12,495 nt of DNA. It comes from DATAEG01 sp036258135. GTDB lineage: Bacteria; Actinomycetota; Actinomycetes; Mycobacteriales; Jatrophihabitantaceae. The stretch's first letter is position 1. Every line of letters starts with the position of its first letter. The position numbers and the translations under genes are program-made. Location: the NCBI GenBank assembly GCA_036258135.1, contig DATAEG010000088.1:1-12495 (forward strand), written 5' to 3'. Below are positions 1 through 6,254 of this stretch, one piece after another. The notes below the pieces were generated by a model. The model had not been told where the DNA came from, made no database searches, and saw nothing but the letters and a program-made list of their open reading frames with translations.

Positions 1-465
1 CCCAACGACCTCGGCCGGGTGTGCACGCCGGGTTCGGTACACGTGATCGAGTTCGGCGTGGTCGAGAAGTACAGCAACGTCTCGCACATCGTGTCGACCG
101 TCACCGGCGAGGTGGGCGCGGGCGCCGACGCCTTCGACGTGTTCACCTCGGCCTTCCCGCACGGCACGGTGACCGGGGCGCCGAAGGTGCGCGCGATGGA
201 GCTGATCGAGGAGCTCGAGCCGGTGCGGCGCGGCATCTACTCCGGCGCGCTCGGCTACCTCGACCCGGCCGGGGACATCGACATGGCGATCTGCCTCCGC
301 ACCGCCGTCATGGTGCCGCGAGCACCCGGGTGGACGGCGTACGTGCAGGCCGGTGCGGGTGTCGTCGCCGACAGTGTCCCGGAGCTGGAGGAGAAGGAGA
401 CGCAGAACAAGGCGCGGGCGGTATTGCAAGCGGTGGCCACCGCGGAGACGCTTCGGTCGATCTGA
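1..465 (+). CDS. trpE: Anthranilate synthase component I, C-terminal part (5' end outside window)
   Basis: Last 154 residues of a chorismate-utilising enzyme that makes anthranilate from chorismate, with ammonia supplied by the TrpG subunit; this is the first committed step of tryptophan synthesis. The frame is open from base 1 and ends at TGA 463-465. Visible family blocks include VEKYSNVSHIVS (about residues 21-32), GTVTGAPKVRAMELIEELEP (about 54-73), RRGIYSGALGY and the C-terminal VQAGAGVVADSVPELE, followed by ETQNKARAVL. The last block closely resembles the end of E. coli TrpE. PabB and other chorismate-binding enzymes share these motifs, but the C-terminal block and the adjoining Trp-associated membrane protein, trpC, trpB and trpA make TrpE much the best call. 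The N-terminal Trp-feedback site and any upstream attenuator lie outside the window. The stop overlaps the next gene's ATG by one base (TGATG), so the two are probably cotranscribed and translationally coupled. Confidence 0.93.
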   Translation, partial: PNDLGRVCTPGSVHVIEFGVVEKYSNVSHIVSTVTGEVGAGADAFDVFTSAFPHGTVTGAPKVRAMELIEELEPVRRGIYSGALGYLDPAGDIDMAICLRTAVMVPRAPGWTAYVQAGAGVVADSVPELEEKETQNKARAVLQAVATAETLRSI

Positions 466-1079
466 TGGACGCGCGTCGCGGCCTGCGCTACACGGTGGTC
501 TCACTGGCGGCCGCGGCGCTCGGCGGCGGCCTGGCCCTGCTCGCCTCCGGCCGGGCCTGGGTCACCGTGCATGTCGACCGGCCCGCGCCCCTGCCGGACC
601 TCTCCGTCGGTCTGACCGGTCGCACCCTCCAGGCCGCGGTGCCGGGGCTGGCGGTGGTGGCCCTGGCCGGCGTGGTCGCGCTGCTGGCCACCCGCGGCCC
701 CGCCCGCCGGATCGTCGGCGCGGTGATCGCTCTGGCCGGCGTCGCCCTGGCCATCGCCGCCGCCGGCGCCGGCTCGGTGTCGCCCGGCGAGGCCCGCCGT
801 CTGGTGGCCGACACCCGGACCGGTTCAGTGCTCGAACCGACCGCGCCGTTGCGTTTGGTCAGCCATCAGGTCTGGCCGGCTCTGGCCGTCATCGGCGGGT
901 TGCTCGTCGTGGCCGGGGGAGTGCTGGCCGCGCTGGGCTGGACGGTCGGTGCCGGGCTGGGGCGGCGGTACGAGGCACCCACGACGGCCACCGGCCCGCC
1001 CGCGTCCGACGAGAGCGACTTGGCCCTGTGGCAGCGCCTCGACCGCGGTGACGACCCCACCGCCCGAACACAATCCTGA
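465..1079 (+). CDS. Trp biosynthesis-associated membrane protein (Trp_oprn_chp family)
   Basis: A 204-residue protein of the actinobacterial family TIGR02234/PF09534, found beside trpE and trpC. Its biochemical role is unknown; a part in uptake, export or assembly linked to tryptophan is only a guess. Four hydrophobic helices are visible at about residues 8-29, 57-76, 81-102 and 135-160, separated by Arg-rich or polar loops. A hydrophilic C-terminal tail ends with LALWQRLDRGDDPT (about 186-199), resembling the W-x-x-L-D-x-G-x-D-P-T ending I associate with this family. The ATG at 465 overlaps the trpE stop by one base. No good Shine-Dalgarno stands at the right distance, consistent with coupled translation. 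The frame is open far upstream, but that extension is only the out-of-frame shadow of trpE. The next gene is 49 bases downstream and carries its own promoter-like element. Confidence 0.88.
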   Translation: MDARRGLRYTVVSLAAAALGGGLALLASGRAWVTVHVDRPAPLPDLSVGLTGRTLQAAVPGLAVVALAGVVALLATRGPARRIVGAVIALAGVALAIAAAGAGSVSPGEARRLVADTRTGSVLEPTAPLRLVSHQVWPALAVIGGLLVVAGGVLAALGWTVGAGLGRRYEAPTTATGPPASDESDLALWQRLDRGDDPTARTQS

Positions 1080-1112
1080 CATTGGGGTCGGCGGATCGCG
1101 GCCGGGACTGCG

Positions 1113-1118
1113 TATCGT
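1113..1118 (+). promoter_or_regulatory. Candidate -10 element of the two-component operon
   Basis: TATCGT fits the actinobacterial TAnnnT -10 consensus and ends 10 nt before the response-regulator ATG at 1129. Transcription would start near 1125-1126, giving an almost leaderless mRNA. No Shine-Dalgarno is visible in front of the ATG, which agrees with that reading. No convincing -35 is visible. This would let the two-component pair be expressed independently of trpE. Confidence 0.45.
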
Positions 1119-1128
1119 CCCATCCGCC

Positions 1129-1848
1129 ATGGCCAGTTCGAGTTCCGGAGCCGCCGGCTCCCCGCCGCCTGCCCGCGGCCTGATCCTGGTCGTCGAGGAC
1201 GAGCCGGTGATCTCCGACCTCATCCGCATGTACCTGTCCAACGCCGGGTACGGCGTGCAGGTCGAGCGGGACGGCGACGCCGCGCTGGCCGCAGTCGCCC
1301 GTCTGCGTCCGGCCGCCGTGGTACTTGACGTCGGCCTGCCGGGGACAGACGGCATCGAGGTGTGCCGGCGGATGCGGGCCGCCGACGACTGGACCCCGGT
1401 CGTGTTCGTCACGGCGCGCGACGACGAGGTCGACCGGGTGCTCGGCCTGGAGCTGGGTGCCGACGACTACGTGACCAAGCCGTTCTCCCCGCGCGAGCTC
1501 GTCGCCCGGATCGGTACCGTGCTGCGTCGAGCTCGCGGCGCCAGCGCCGCGGATGCGCCCCTCGAGCTCGGCGCGGTGCGGCTGGACCCGGCCGCGCACC
1601 GGGTCACCGTCAACGGCGCCGAGGTGGCGCTGACTGCCACCGAGTTCGATCTCCTCGCGTTCCTCATGCGCCGGCCGGGTCGGGTGTTCAACCGCGAGCA
1701 GCTGCTCAGCGAGGTGTGGGGCTACGCCCCGGCGGCCAGCATGCGCACCGTCGACGTCCACATCGCGCAGGTGCGCGGCAAGCTCGGTGCCGCGAGCCCG
1801 GTGCGGACGGTCCGCGGGGTGGGCTATTCGGCGGAGGAGCCGGGCTGA
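1129..1848 (+). CDS. OmpR/PhoB-family DNA-binding response regulator
   Basis: A 239-residue two-component response regulator. The receiver domain (about residues 17-135) has the acidic pair E23/D24, phospho-acceptor D67 in VVLDVGLPG, T95 and K117 in YVTKPF, so the whole phosphorylation site is intact. The C-terminal winged-helix DNA-binding domain (about 143-235) shows LTATEFDLLAFLM, the recognition segment RTVDVHIAQVRGKLG and the terminal hairpin VRTVRGVGY. The ATG at 1129 is preferred because the receiver fold begins 18 residues later and a -10-like TATCGT precedes it; the upstream open frame overlaps the membrane-protein gene and has no domain. The stop shares one base with the kinase start (TGATG), so this is a cognate, translationally coupled pair. 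The target genes cannot be read from the sequence: autoregulation, trp genes or envelope genes are all possible. Confidence 0.93.
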   Translation: MASSSSGAAGSPPPARGLILVVEDEPVISDLIRMYLSNAGYGVQVERDGDAALAAVARLRPAAVVLDVGLPGTDGIEVCRRMRAADDWTPVVFVTARDDEVDRVLGLELGADDYVTKPFSPRELVARIGTVLRRARGASAADAPLELGAVRLDPAAHRVTVNGAEVALTATEFDLLAFLMRRPGRVFNREQLLSEVWGYAPAASMRTVDVHIAQVRGKLGAASPVRTVRGVGYSAEEPG

Positions 1849-3281
1849 TGAGCCAGACCCAGCCGTTGCCTCGTCCGGAGCTGGTCGGTGGCACCCGGCG
1901 ACGGCGCGGCAGCCTGGCCATCCGCATCATCGTCACCACCACGGCCGTGGCGGTGCTCGCCGGGCTGTTGACCGCCGTCATCGCGGGCGGCCTGTTGCGG
2001 GCCAACAGTGAGAAAAAGGCACGCAACGCACTCAAGCGGGTGGCCAACGCGGCGCAGGCGGTCAGCGACGGGTCCGCGGGCACTGCCGGTCAGGCGCAGA
2101 CCCGGGCCTTCCTAATGAAGCTGACCGTGCCTTATGCGGTGATCAACAGCAACGGCCGAGTCACGGGACGGCAGGTGGCCCGCTTGGCCGTGACGCCGAC
2201 CGACGTCACCCATGTCTTGGCGGGACAGTCCGTCTCGGCCGTCCGCCACGTCGCCGGTCGGGTGGTGTACATCGAAGCGCGGCCCACCCCGACCGGCGGG
2301 ATTGTGGTCGCACAGCGCCGCGCCGACGCGCCCGGCTTCGGCCCCACCGAGCAGCGCCGCCTGCTGGTGGCGTTGCTCATCGGTGTGGCCGTAGCCGCAT
2401 TGGTCGGTGCGCTCGTGTCGGGTGTCCTGGCCCGGCCGCTGCGCCGCACCGCCGCCGCGGCCCGGGCTCTCGCCGCCGGGCATCGGGAAGTGACTGTCGA
2501 GCCCGGCGGCCCAGCGGAGATAGCCGACGTCAGCACCGCAGTGAACCAGCTCTCGCAGTCGCTGACCTACTCCGAGGCCCGGCAGCGCGACTTCCTGCTC
2601 TCGGTGTCACACGATCTGCGCACGCCGCTCACGTCGATCCGCGGGTACGCCGAATCGGTCGCCGACGGTGTCGCCACCGGCTCGCAGGCCCAACAGGCTG
2701 CCGGTGTCATCCTCGCCGAGGCGCAGCGCCTGGAACGGCTCGTCGCGGACCTGCTCGACCTGGCCCGGCTCGGGGCAGTCGACTTCCGCGTCGACATCGG
2801 TCCAGTGGACCTCGGTGGGTTCGTCGACGGCGTGGCCGCCGCGTGGCTTCCGCGCTGCGCGACCGCGGGAGTGGCGTTCCACGCGTACCGCCCGCCCGGA
2901 CCGCTCGTGGTGCCCACCGATGGAGTGCGGCTGCGCCAAGCCGTCGACGGGCTGCTGGAGAACGCACTCCGCGTCGTGCCGACGGGCGCGCCGATCGTCG
3001 TCGAGGCGTACGCCGACGGGTTCGGCGGTGGCGTCGTGGAGGTGCGCGACGGCGGCCCGGGGCTCTCCGATGCCGACCTCGCCGTTGCCTTCGAGCAGGG
3101 CGCCCTGTTCAACCGCTACCGCGGCGTGCGCGAGGTCGGCACCGGACTCGGCCTCGCCATCGTGGCCGGCATCGTGGCGCGATTGGGCGCGCGTATCGAT
3201 GCCGGCCACGCTCCCGAGGGAGGCGCGCGGTTCACCATTTCGCTCAGACCCGCGCAGGGGCCCCCGGTAGGTCCCAGCTAG
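1848..3281 (+). CDS. Membrane sensor histidine kinase (HAMP, HisKA, HATPase)
   Basis: A 477-residue kinase partnered with the response regulator upstream. The order is: a short basic cytoplasmic N-terminus (RRRR at 17-20), TM1 about 22-50, an extracytoplasmic sensor of about 120 residues (51-170) with no cysteines and no domain I recognise, TM2 about 171-195, HAMP about 196-245, and HisKA with the phospho-acceptor H255 in SVSHDLRTPL. The ATP-binding domain follows, with N-box N372 (LLENAL), G1 box DGGPGL (401-406) and G2 box GTGLGLAIV (431-439). All catalytic motifs look intact. In the N-box, the histidine I would expect after NAxx is replaced by valine (NALRVVPTG). The ATG overlaps the regulator stop by one base. 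The open frame upstream of 1848 is the shadow of the regulator gene. The kinase ends 39 bases before trpC, and its stop lies inside the proposed trpC -10. Confidence 0.92.
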   Translation: MSQTQPLPRPELVGGTRRRRGSLAIRIIVTTTAVAVLAGLLTAVIAGGLLRANSEKKARNALKRVANAAQAVSDGSAGTAGQAQTRAFLMKLTVPYAVINSNGRVTGRQVARLAVTPTDVTHVLAGQSVSAVRHVAGRVVYIEARPTPTGGIVVAQRRADAPGFGPTEQRRLLVALLIGVAVAALVGALVSGVLARPLRRTAAAARALAAGHREVTVEPGGPAEIADVSTAVNQLSQSLTYSEARQRDFLLSVSHDLRTPLTSIRGYAESVADGVATGSQAQQAAGVILAEAQRLERLVADLLDLARLGAVDFRVDIGPVDLGGFVDGVAAAWLPRCATAGVAFHAYRPPGPLVVPTDGVRLRQAVDGLLENALRVVPTGAPIVVEAYADGFGGGVVEVRDGGPGLSDADLAVAFEQGALFNRYRGVREVGTGLGLAIVAGIVARLGARIDAGHAPEGGARFTISLRPAQGPPVGPS

Positions 3282-3284
3282 CAT
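3279..3284 (+). promoter_or_regulatory. Candidate -10 element for trpCBA
   Basis: TAGCAT matches TAnnnT and contains the histidine-kinase stop codon TAG (3279-3281). Transcription would start near 3291, leaving about 30 nt of leader that carries a ribosome binding site. No clear -35 is present; the expected place is G-rich. If active, it separates trpCBA from trpE and the two-component genes. No ATG-initiated Trp-rich leader peptide fits in this short leader. Confidence 0.4.
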
Positions 3285-3306
3285 CGGTGGGCAGTCGCAA
3301 CCGACC

Positions 3307-3312
3307 GAGGGG
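3307..3312 (+). promoter_or_regulatory. Ribosome binding site of trpC
   Basis: GAGGGG stands 8 nt upstream of GTG 3321 and supports that start over the in-frame GTG at 3327. Confidence 0.6.
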
Positions 3313-3320
3313 CCAGCTAC

Positions 3321-4130
3321 GTGACCGTGCTCGACGAGATAATCGCGGGGGTCCGCGAAGACCTGGCGGCACGCGAGGCGCGGGTCCCCATCGATGACAT
3401 CAAGTCGGCGGCGCAGTCGGTCCCGGCGCCACGCGATGCTTTCGGCGCTCTGTGCGCTCCGGGCGTGGCGGTCATCGCCGAGGTGAAACGGCGCAGCCCG
3501 ACCCGCGGCGAGCTGGCCCGGATCGAGGATCCAGCCTGGCTGGCCGCGCAGTACGAAGCCGGCGGCGCCCGGGCGATCAGTGTTCTCACCGAGCAGCGGC
3601 GGTTTGGCGGCTCGTTGGACGACCTGCGCCAGATCCGCGACCGAGTCGAGATCCCGGTGCTGCGCAAGGACTTCGTCGTCTCGTCGTACCAGGTACACGA
3701 AGCGCGCGCGTACGGCGCGGACATCGTGCTGCTCATCGTCGCCGCGCTGGAGCAGAACGTGCTCATCGGCCTTCGTGAGCGGGTGGAGAGCCTCGGCATG
3801 ACCGCCCTGGTCGAGGTGCATGACGAGGACGAGGCCAGCCGCGCGCTGGACGCCGGAGCGCGGGTGATCGGCATCAACGCCCGCGACCTGCGCACGATGT
3901 CGCTGGACCGGTCGGTCTTCGAGCGGGTGGCGCCCGGCCTTCCCTCGGACGTAGTGAAGGTTGCCGAGTCAGGCGTGCGCGGGCCGCTGGACCTGATCGA
4001 GTACGCCTCCGCCGGCGCCGACGCCGTTCTGGTGGGCGAGGGGCTCGTGGCCGCACCCGACGCGCGGCAGGCGGTGGCCGACCTGGTGACGGCCGGCGCC
4101 CACCCGGCCACGCCGGGCGGCGGCCGATGA
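3321..4130 (+). CDS. trpC: Indole-3-glycerol phosphate synthase
   Basis: A 269-residue (beta/alpha)8-barrel enzyme that closes CdRP (1-(o-carboxyphenylamino)-1-deoxyribulose 5-phosphate) to indole-3-glycerol phosphate, releasing CO2. The catalytic residues known from the archaeal and E. coli enzymes all have counterparts: E54 and K56 in AEVKRRSP, K116 in LRKDF, E165 in ALVEVH, N186 in GINARDL, and E216/S217 in VAESGV. The phosphate-binding end is LVGEGLV (about 237-243). Length is normal for a monofunctional TrpC; there is no fused TrpF domain, which fits actinobacteria, where PriA usually does that step. GTG 3321 is chosen for its GAGGGG site. The TGA stop at 4128-4130 overlaps an ATG at 4127, the start of a 12-codon micro-ORF, before the 75-nt gap to trpB. 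Confidence 0.96.
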   Translation: MTVLDEIIAGVREDLAAREARVPIDDIKSAAQSVPAPRDAFGALCAPGVAVIAEVKRRSPTRGELARIEDPAWLAAQYEAGGARAISVLTEQRRFGGSLDDLRQIRDRVEIPVLRKDFVVSSYQVHEARAYGADIVLLIVAALEQNVLIGLRERVESLGMTALVEVHDEDEASRALDAGARVIGINARDLRTMSLDRSVFERVAPGLPSDVVKVAESGVRGPLDLIEYASAGADAVLVGEGLVAAPDARQAVADLVTAGAHPATPGGGR

Positions 4131-4165
4131 GTATGGCAGCGGCGTTTGGGCGATGGCGGGGCTGA
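4127..4165 (+). CDS. Possible 12-residue micro-ORF with one Trp codon
   Basis: The ATG at 4127 overlaps the trpC stop by four bases (ATGA), the arrangement used for translational coupling. It opens a 12-codon frame, MSMAAAFGRWRG, ending at TGA 4163-4165. Its only Trp codon is TGG 4154-4156, two codons before the last residue. The stop lies in the 5' arm of the hairpin at 4160-4174. It could be a leader-peptide-like element governing trpBA, a decayed small gene (from memory, streptomycetes carry the small gene trpM in this slot), or chance. It has no strong Shine-Dalgarno of its own. This is inference; I would not claim a functional peptide. Confidence 0.2.
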   Translation: MSMAAAFGRWRG

Positions 4166-4174
4166 GCGTCAGCC
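4160..4174 (+). promoter_or_regulatory. Hairpin between trpC and trpB
   Basis: A perfect 6-bp stem GGCTGA / TCAGCC with loop GCG, extendable by one G-U pair. The 5' arm holds the stop codon of the micro-ORF starting at 4127. The bases after it (TGCTTCGTCC) are not a run of T, so it is not a textbook intrinsic terminator. A ribosome translating or terminating on the micro-ORF would cover the 5' arm. Confidence 0.35.
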
Positions 4175-4195
4175 TGCTTCGTCCCGTCCAGTTCC

Positions 4196-4199
4196 GGAG
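4196..4199 (+). promoter_or_regulatory. Ribosome binding site of trpB
   Basis: GGAG lies 6 nt before GTG 4206. It decides the trpB start in favour of 4206 over an in-frame TTG at 4146 that would add 20 residues without family similarity. Confidence 0.6.
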
Positions 4200-4205
4200 T
4201 CCGTA

Positions 4206-5411
4206 GTGACCAATGACCTGACCCTCCTTCCTGATGCCCGCGGCCACTTCGGCCGCTACGGGGGACGCTTCGTCCCGGAAGCGCTCATCGCCGCCCTCGA
4301 CCAGCTCGACGCCGAGTTCGCCGCCGCGCGCCGCGACCCCGAGTTCACCCAGGAGTTGAACCGGCTGCTCCGTGACTACACCGGGCGGCCGTCCCCGATC
4401 ACCGAGGCGCGCCGGTTCGGCGCCGAGGCCGGCGGCGCGCTCGTCCTGCTCAAACGCGAGGACCTGAACCACACCGGCTCGCACAAGATCAACAACGTCC
4501 TGGGCCAGGCGTTGCTGACGAAGCGGGTAGGCAAGACGCGGGTGATCGCCGAGACCGGCGCCGGGCAGCACGGCGTGGCGACGGCGACAGCCGCCGCCTT
4601 GTTCGGGCTCGATTGCACGGTCTACATGGGGGAGGAGGACACCCGCCGGCAGGCCCTGAACGTGGCGCGGATGCGGTTGCTCGGCGCCGACGTGATCTCC
4701 GTGACGACGGGTTCGCGCACCCTGAAGGACGCCATCAACGAGGCCTTCCGCGACTGGGTCAGCACCGTCGAGACCACCAACTACGTGTTCGGCACCGTGG
4801 CCGGCCCCCACCCGTTCCCGCTCATCGTGCGCGAGCTCCAGCGGGTGATTGGCGACGAGTCCCGCGCCCAAGTGCTGGAGCGCACTGGGCGGCTGCCGGA
4901 CGCGGTGCTGGCCTGCGTCGGCGGCGGGTCCAACGCCATCGGCATCTATGCCGCCTTCCTGCCTGACGCCGACGTTCGCCTCATCGGGCTCGAGGCCGGC
5001 GGCGAGGGCGTCGACACCGGACGTCATGCCGCCTCCATCAGCGCCGGCTCGCCCGGTGTGCTGCACGGCGCCCGCTCGTACCTGCTCCAGGACGAGAACG
5101 GGCAGACCCGGGAGTCACACTCGATCTCGGCCGGGCTCGACTACCCGGGGGTCGGGCCGGAACACGCCTACCTGCACGACATCGGCCGCGTGGAGTACTG
5201 GTCTGTCACCGACGCCGAGGCGATGGACGCCTTCGCGCTGCTCAGCCGGACCGAGGGGATCATCCCGGCCCTCGAGTCGGCGCACGCGCTGGCCGGATCC
5301 CTCCGCGTCGGCCGGGAGCTCGGGCCGGACGCGGTCCTGCTGGTGAACCTTTCCGGCCGCGGTGACAAGGACGTCGAGACCGCGTCCAAGTACTTCGGCC
5401 TGGACAAATGA
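4206..5411 (+). CDS. trpB: Tryptophan synthase beta chain
   Basis: A 401-residue PLP enzyme that condenses indole with serine to make tryptophan in the alpha2-beta2 complex with TrpA. The start at GTG 4206 is backed by GGAG six bases upstream and by the family-typical opening DARGHFGRYGGRFVPEAL. K94 in HTGSHKIN is the Schiff-base lysine (Salmonella K87), and E116 in AETGAGQHG corresponds to the catalytic Glu109. The phosphate-binding loop GGGSNA is at 239-244; the segment HSISAGLDYPGVGPEH (about 305-320) and SGRGDKD near the C-terminus are also typical. It is a canonical catabolite-coupled TrpB1-type chain by length and motifs, with nothing missing. Its stop overlaps the trpA start (ATGA at 5408-5411), as expected for subunits made in equal amounts. 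Confidence 0.97.
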   Translation: MTNDLTLLPDARGHFGRYGGRFVPEALIAALDQLDAEFAAARRDPEFTQELNRLLRDYTGRPSPITEARRFGAEAGGALVLLKREDLNHTGSHKINNVLGQALLTKRVGKTRVIAETGAGQHGVATATAAALFGLDCTVYMGEEDTRRQALNVARMRLLGADVISVTTGSRTLKDAINEAFRDWVSTVETTNYVFGTVAGPHPFPLIVRELQRVIGDESRAQVLERTGRLPDAVLACVGGGSNAIGIYAAFLPDADVRLIGLEAGGEGVDTGRHAASISAGSPGVLHGARSYLLQDENGQTRESHSISAGLDYPGVGPEHAYLHDIGRVEYWSVTDAEAMDAFALLSRTEGIIPALESAHALAGSLRVGRELGPDAVLLVNLSGRGDKDVETASKYFGLDK

Positions 5412-6208
5412 CAGCGCTGTCTGACGCGCTGGCCAAGGCACGCGCGGAGGACCGGGCCGCGCTGGTCGGCTACCTGCCGGTGGGCTACCCGAGTGTCGAG
5501 GCGTCGATCGAGTGCATGCGTGCCCTGGTGGACGGCGGGGTTGACGCCGTCGAGGTCGGCGTGCCGTACAGCGACCCGGGTATGGACGGGCCCGTCATCC
5601 AGCAGGCCGTCGACCCCGCGGTGCGCGCCGGCGTCGGCATGCGGGACGCCCTCCGCGCCGTGGAGGCTGTGGCCGTACTGGCACCGGTCGTCATCATGAC
5701 CTACTGGAACCCGGTGGAGCGCTACGGCGTGGCCGCCTTCGCCCGCGACCTCGCTGCCGCGGGCGGCAGTGGTGCGATCACGCCGGACCTGATCCCCGAC
5801 GAAGCCGCGGACTGGCTGGCCGCCTCGGATGAGCATGGCCTGGACCGGGTGTTCCTGGTGGCTCCGTCGTCCACCGAAGTCCGTCTGGCCGCCACCGTGG
5901 ATGCCTCGCGGGGTTTCGTCTACGCCGCGGCCACGATGGGCGTCACCGGCGCCCGCGCCGCCGTGGATCAAGCCGCCCAGCAGCTGGTGGCCCGGGTGCG
6001 CCGGCTGCGGCCGGCCGCGACGGTATGCGTCGGGTTAGGTGTGTCGACGGCGGCCCAAGCCGCCGAGGTGGCTGCCTTCGCCGACGGCGTCATCGTCGGG
6101 AGCGCCTTCGTCCGCTGTGTGTTGGACGCCGCCGACGACCACGTCCGGCTGGCCGCCGTCGCGCGGCTGGCCGGTGAGTTGGCCGTCGGCGTGCGCACTA
6201 CCCATTAA
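5408..6208 (+). CDS. trpA: Tryptophan synthase alpha chain
   Basis: A 266-residue TIM-barrel subunit that splits indole-3-glycerol phosphate into glyceraldehyde 3-phosphate and indole, passing indole through the tunnel to TrpB. The catalytic pair is present at the same numbers as in E. coli: E49 (in VEVGVPYSDP) and D60 (in MDGPVIQ). Y172 in VYAAATMGVTGAR corresponds to E. coli Tyr175, and the phosphate-binding GLGVST (209-214) and VIVGSAFV (228-235) are intact. The flexible loop 2 residue after SDP is Gly (SDPGMDGP), where Val, Leu or similar is more usual; I note this but expect a working enzyme. The start overlaps the trpB stop by four bases and lacks a Shine-Dalgarno of its own, indicating coupling. 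The TAA stop at 6206-6208 ends the trp block, with no U-tailed terminator behind it. Confidence 0.96.
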   Translation: MTALSDALAKARAEDRAALVGYLPVGYPSVEASIECMRALVDGGVDAVEVGVPYSDPGMDGPVIQQAVDPAVRAGVGMRDALRAVEAVAVLAPVVIMTYWNPVERYGVAAFARDLAAAGGSGAITPDLIPDEAADWLAASDEHGLDRVFLVAPSSTEVRLAATVDASRGFVYAAATMGVTGARAAVDQAAQQLVARVRRLRPAATVCVGLGVSTAAQAAEVAAFADGVIVGSAFVRCVLDAADDHVRLAAVARLAGELAVGVRTTH

Positions 6209-6242
6209 CCGCCCGCTGTCGGAGTGACGGCTGAGCGCGGGG

Positions 6243-6248
6243 TAGAAA
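6243..6248 (+). promoter_or_regulatory. Candidate -10 of a leaderless Nudix-like gene
   Basis: TAGAAA lies six bases before ATG 6255, so transcription would begin on or next to the start codon. The last base of the consensus TAnnnT is not matched, which weakens the call. No Shine-Dalgarno stands at a useful distance from 6255; GGGG at 6239-6242 is 12 nt away. Confidence 0.35.
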
Positions 6249-6254
6249 TTGCGC

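Noticed and set aside
1..465. Reading the first gene as pabB (aminodeoxychorismate synthase)
   Set aside because: Shared motifs allow it, but the VQAGAGVVADSVPE ending and the adjoining Trp-associated membrane protein and trpCBA favour trpE.
3274..3319. Direct repeat CCAGCTA (3274-3280 and 3313-3319) around the trpC leader
   Set aside because: Only seven bases, 39 bases apart, and one copy overlaps the kinase stop; not distinguishable from chance.
3285..3320. Tryptophan attenuator or leader peptide before trpC
   Set aside because: The space is only about 36 bases, with no ATG/GTG frame containing Trp codons and no terminator-like stem with a T-run.
2607..3821. 404-codon minus-strand frame across the kinase and trpC
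   Set aside because: Antisense shadow of two well-supported genes, His/Arg/Asp-rich with no family motif.
4146..4205. TTG start 20 codons upstream for trpB
   Set aside because: Lacks a Shine-Dalgarno and family similarity, while GTG 4206 has GGAG at six bases and gives the normal length.
3969..5066. 365-codon minus-strand frame opposite trpC/trpB
   Set aside because: Antisense to catalytic regions of trpC and trpB, and it crosses the gene boundary without any domain. An artefact of codon bias.
6209..6254. Terminator after trpA
   Set aside because: CCCG (6212-6215) and CGGG (6238-6241) can pair only with bulges and there is no U-tract; too weak to list.
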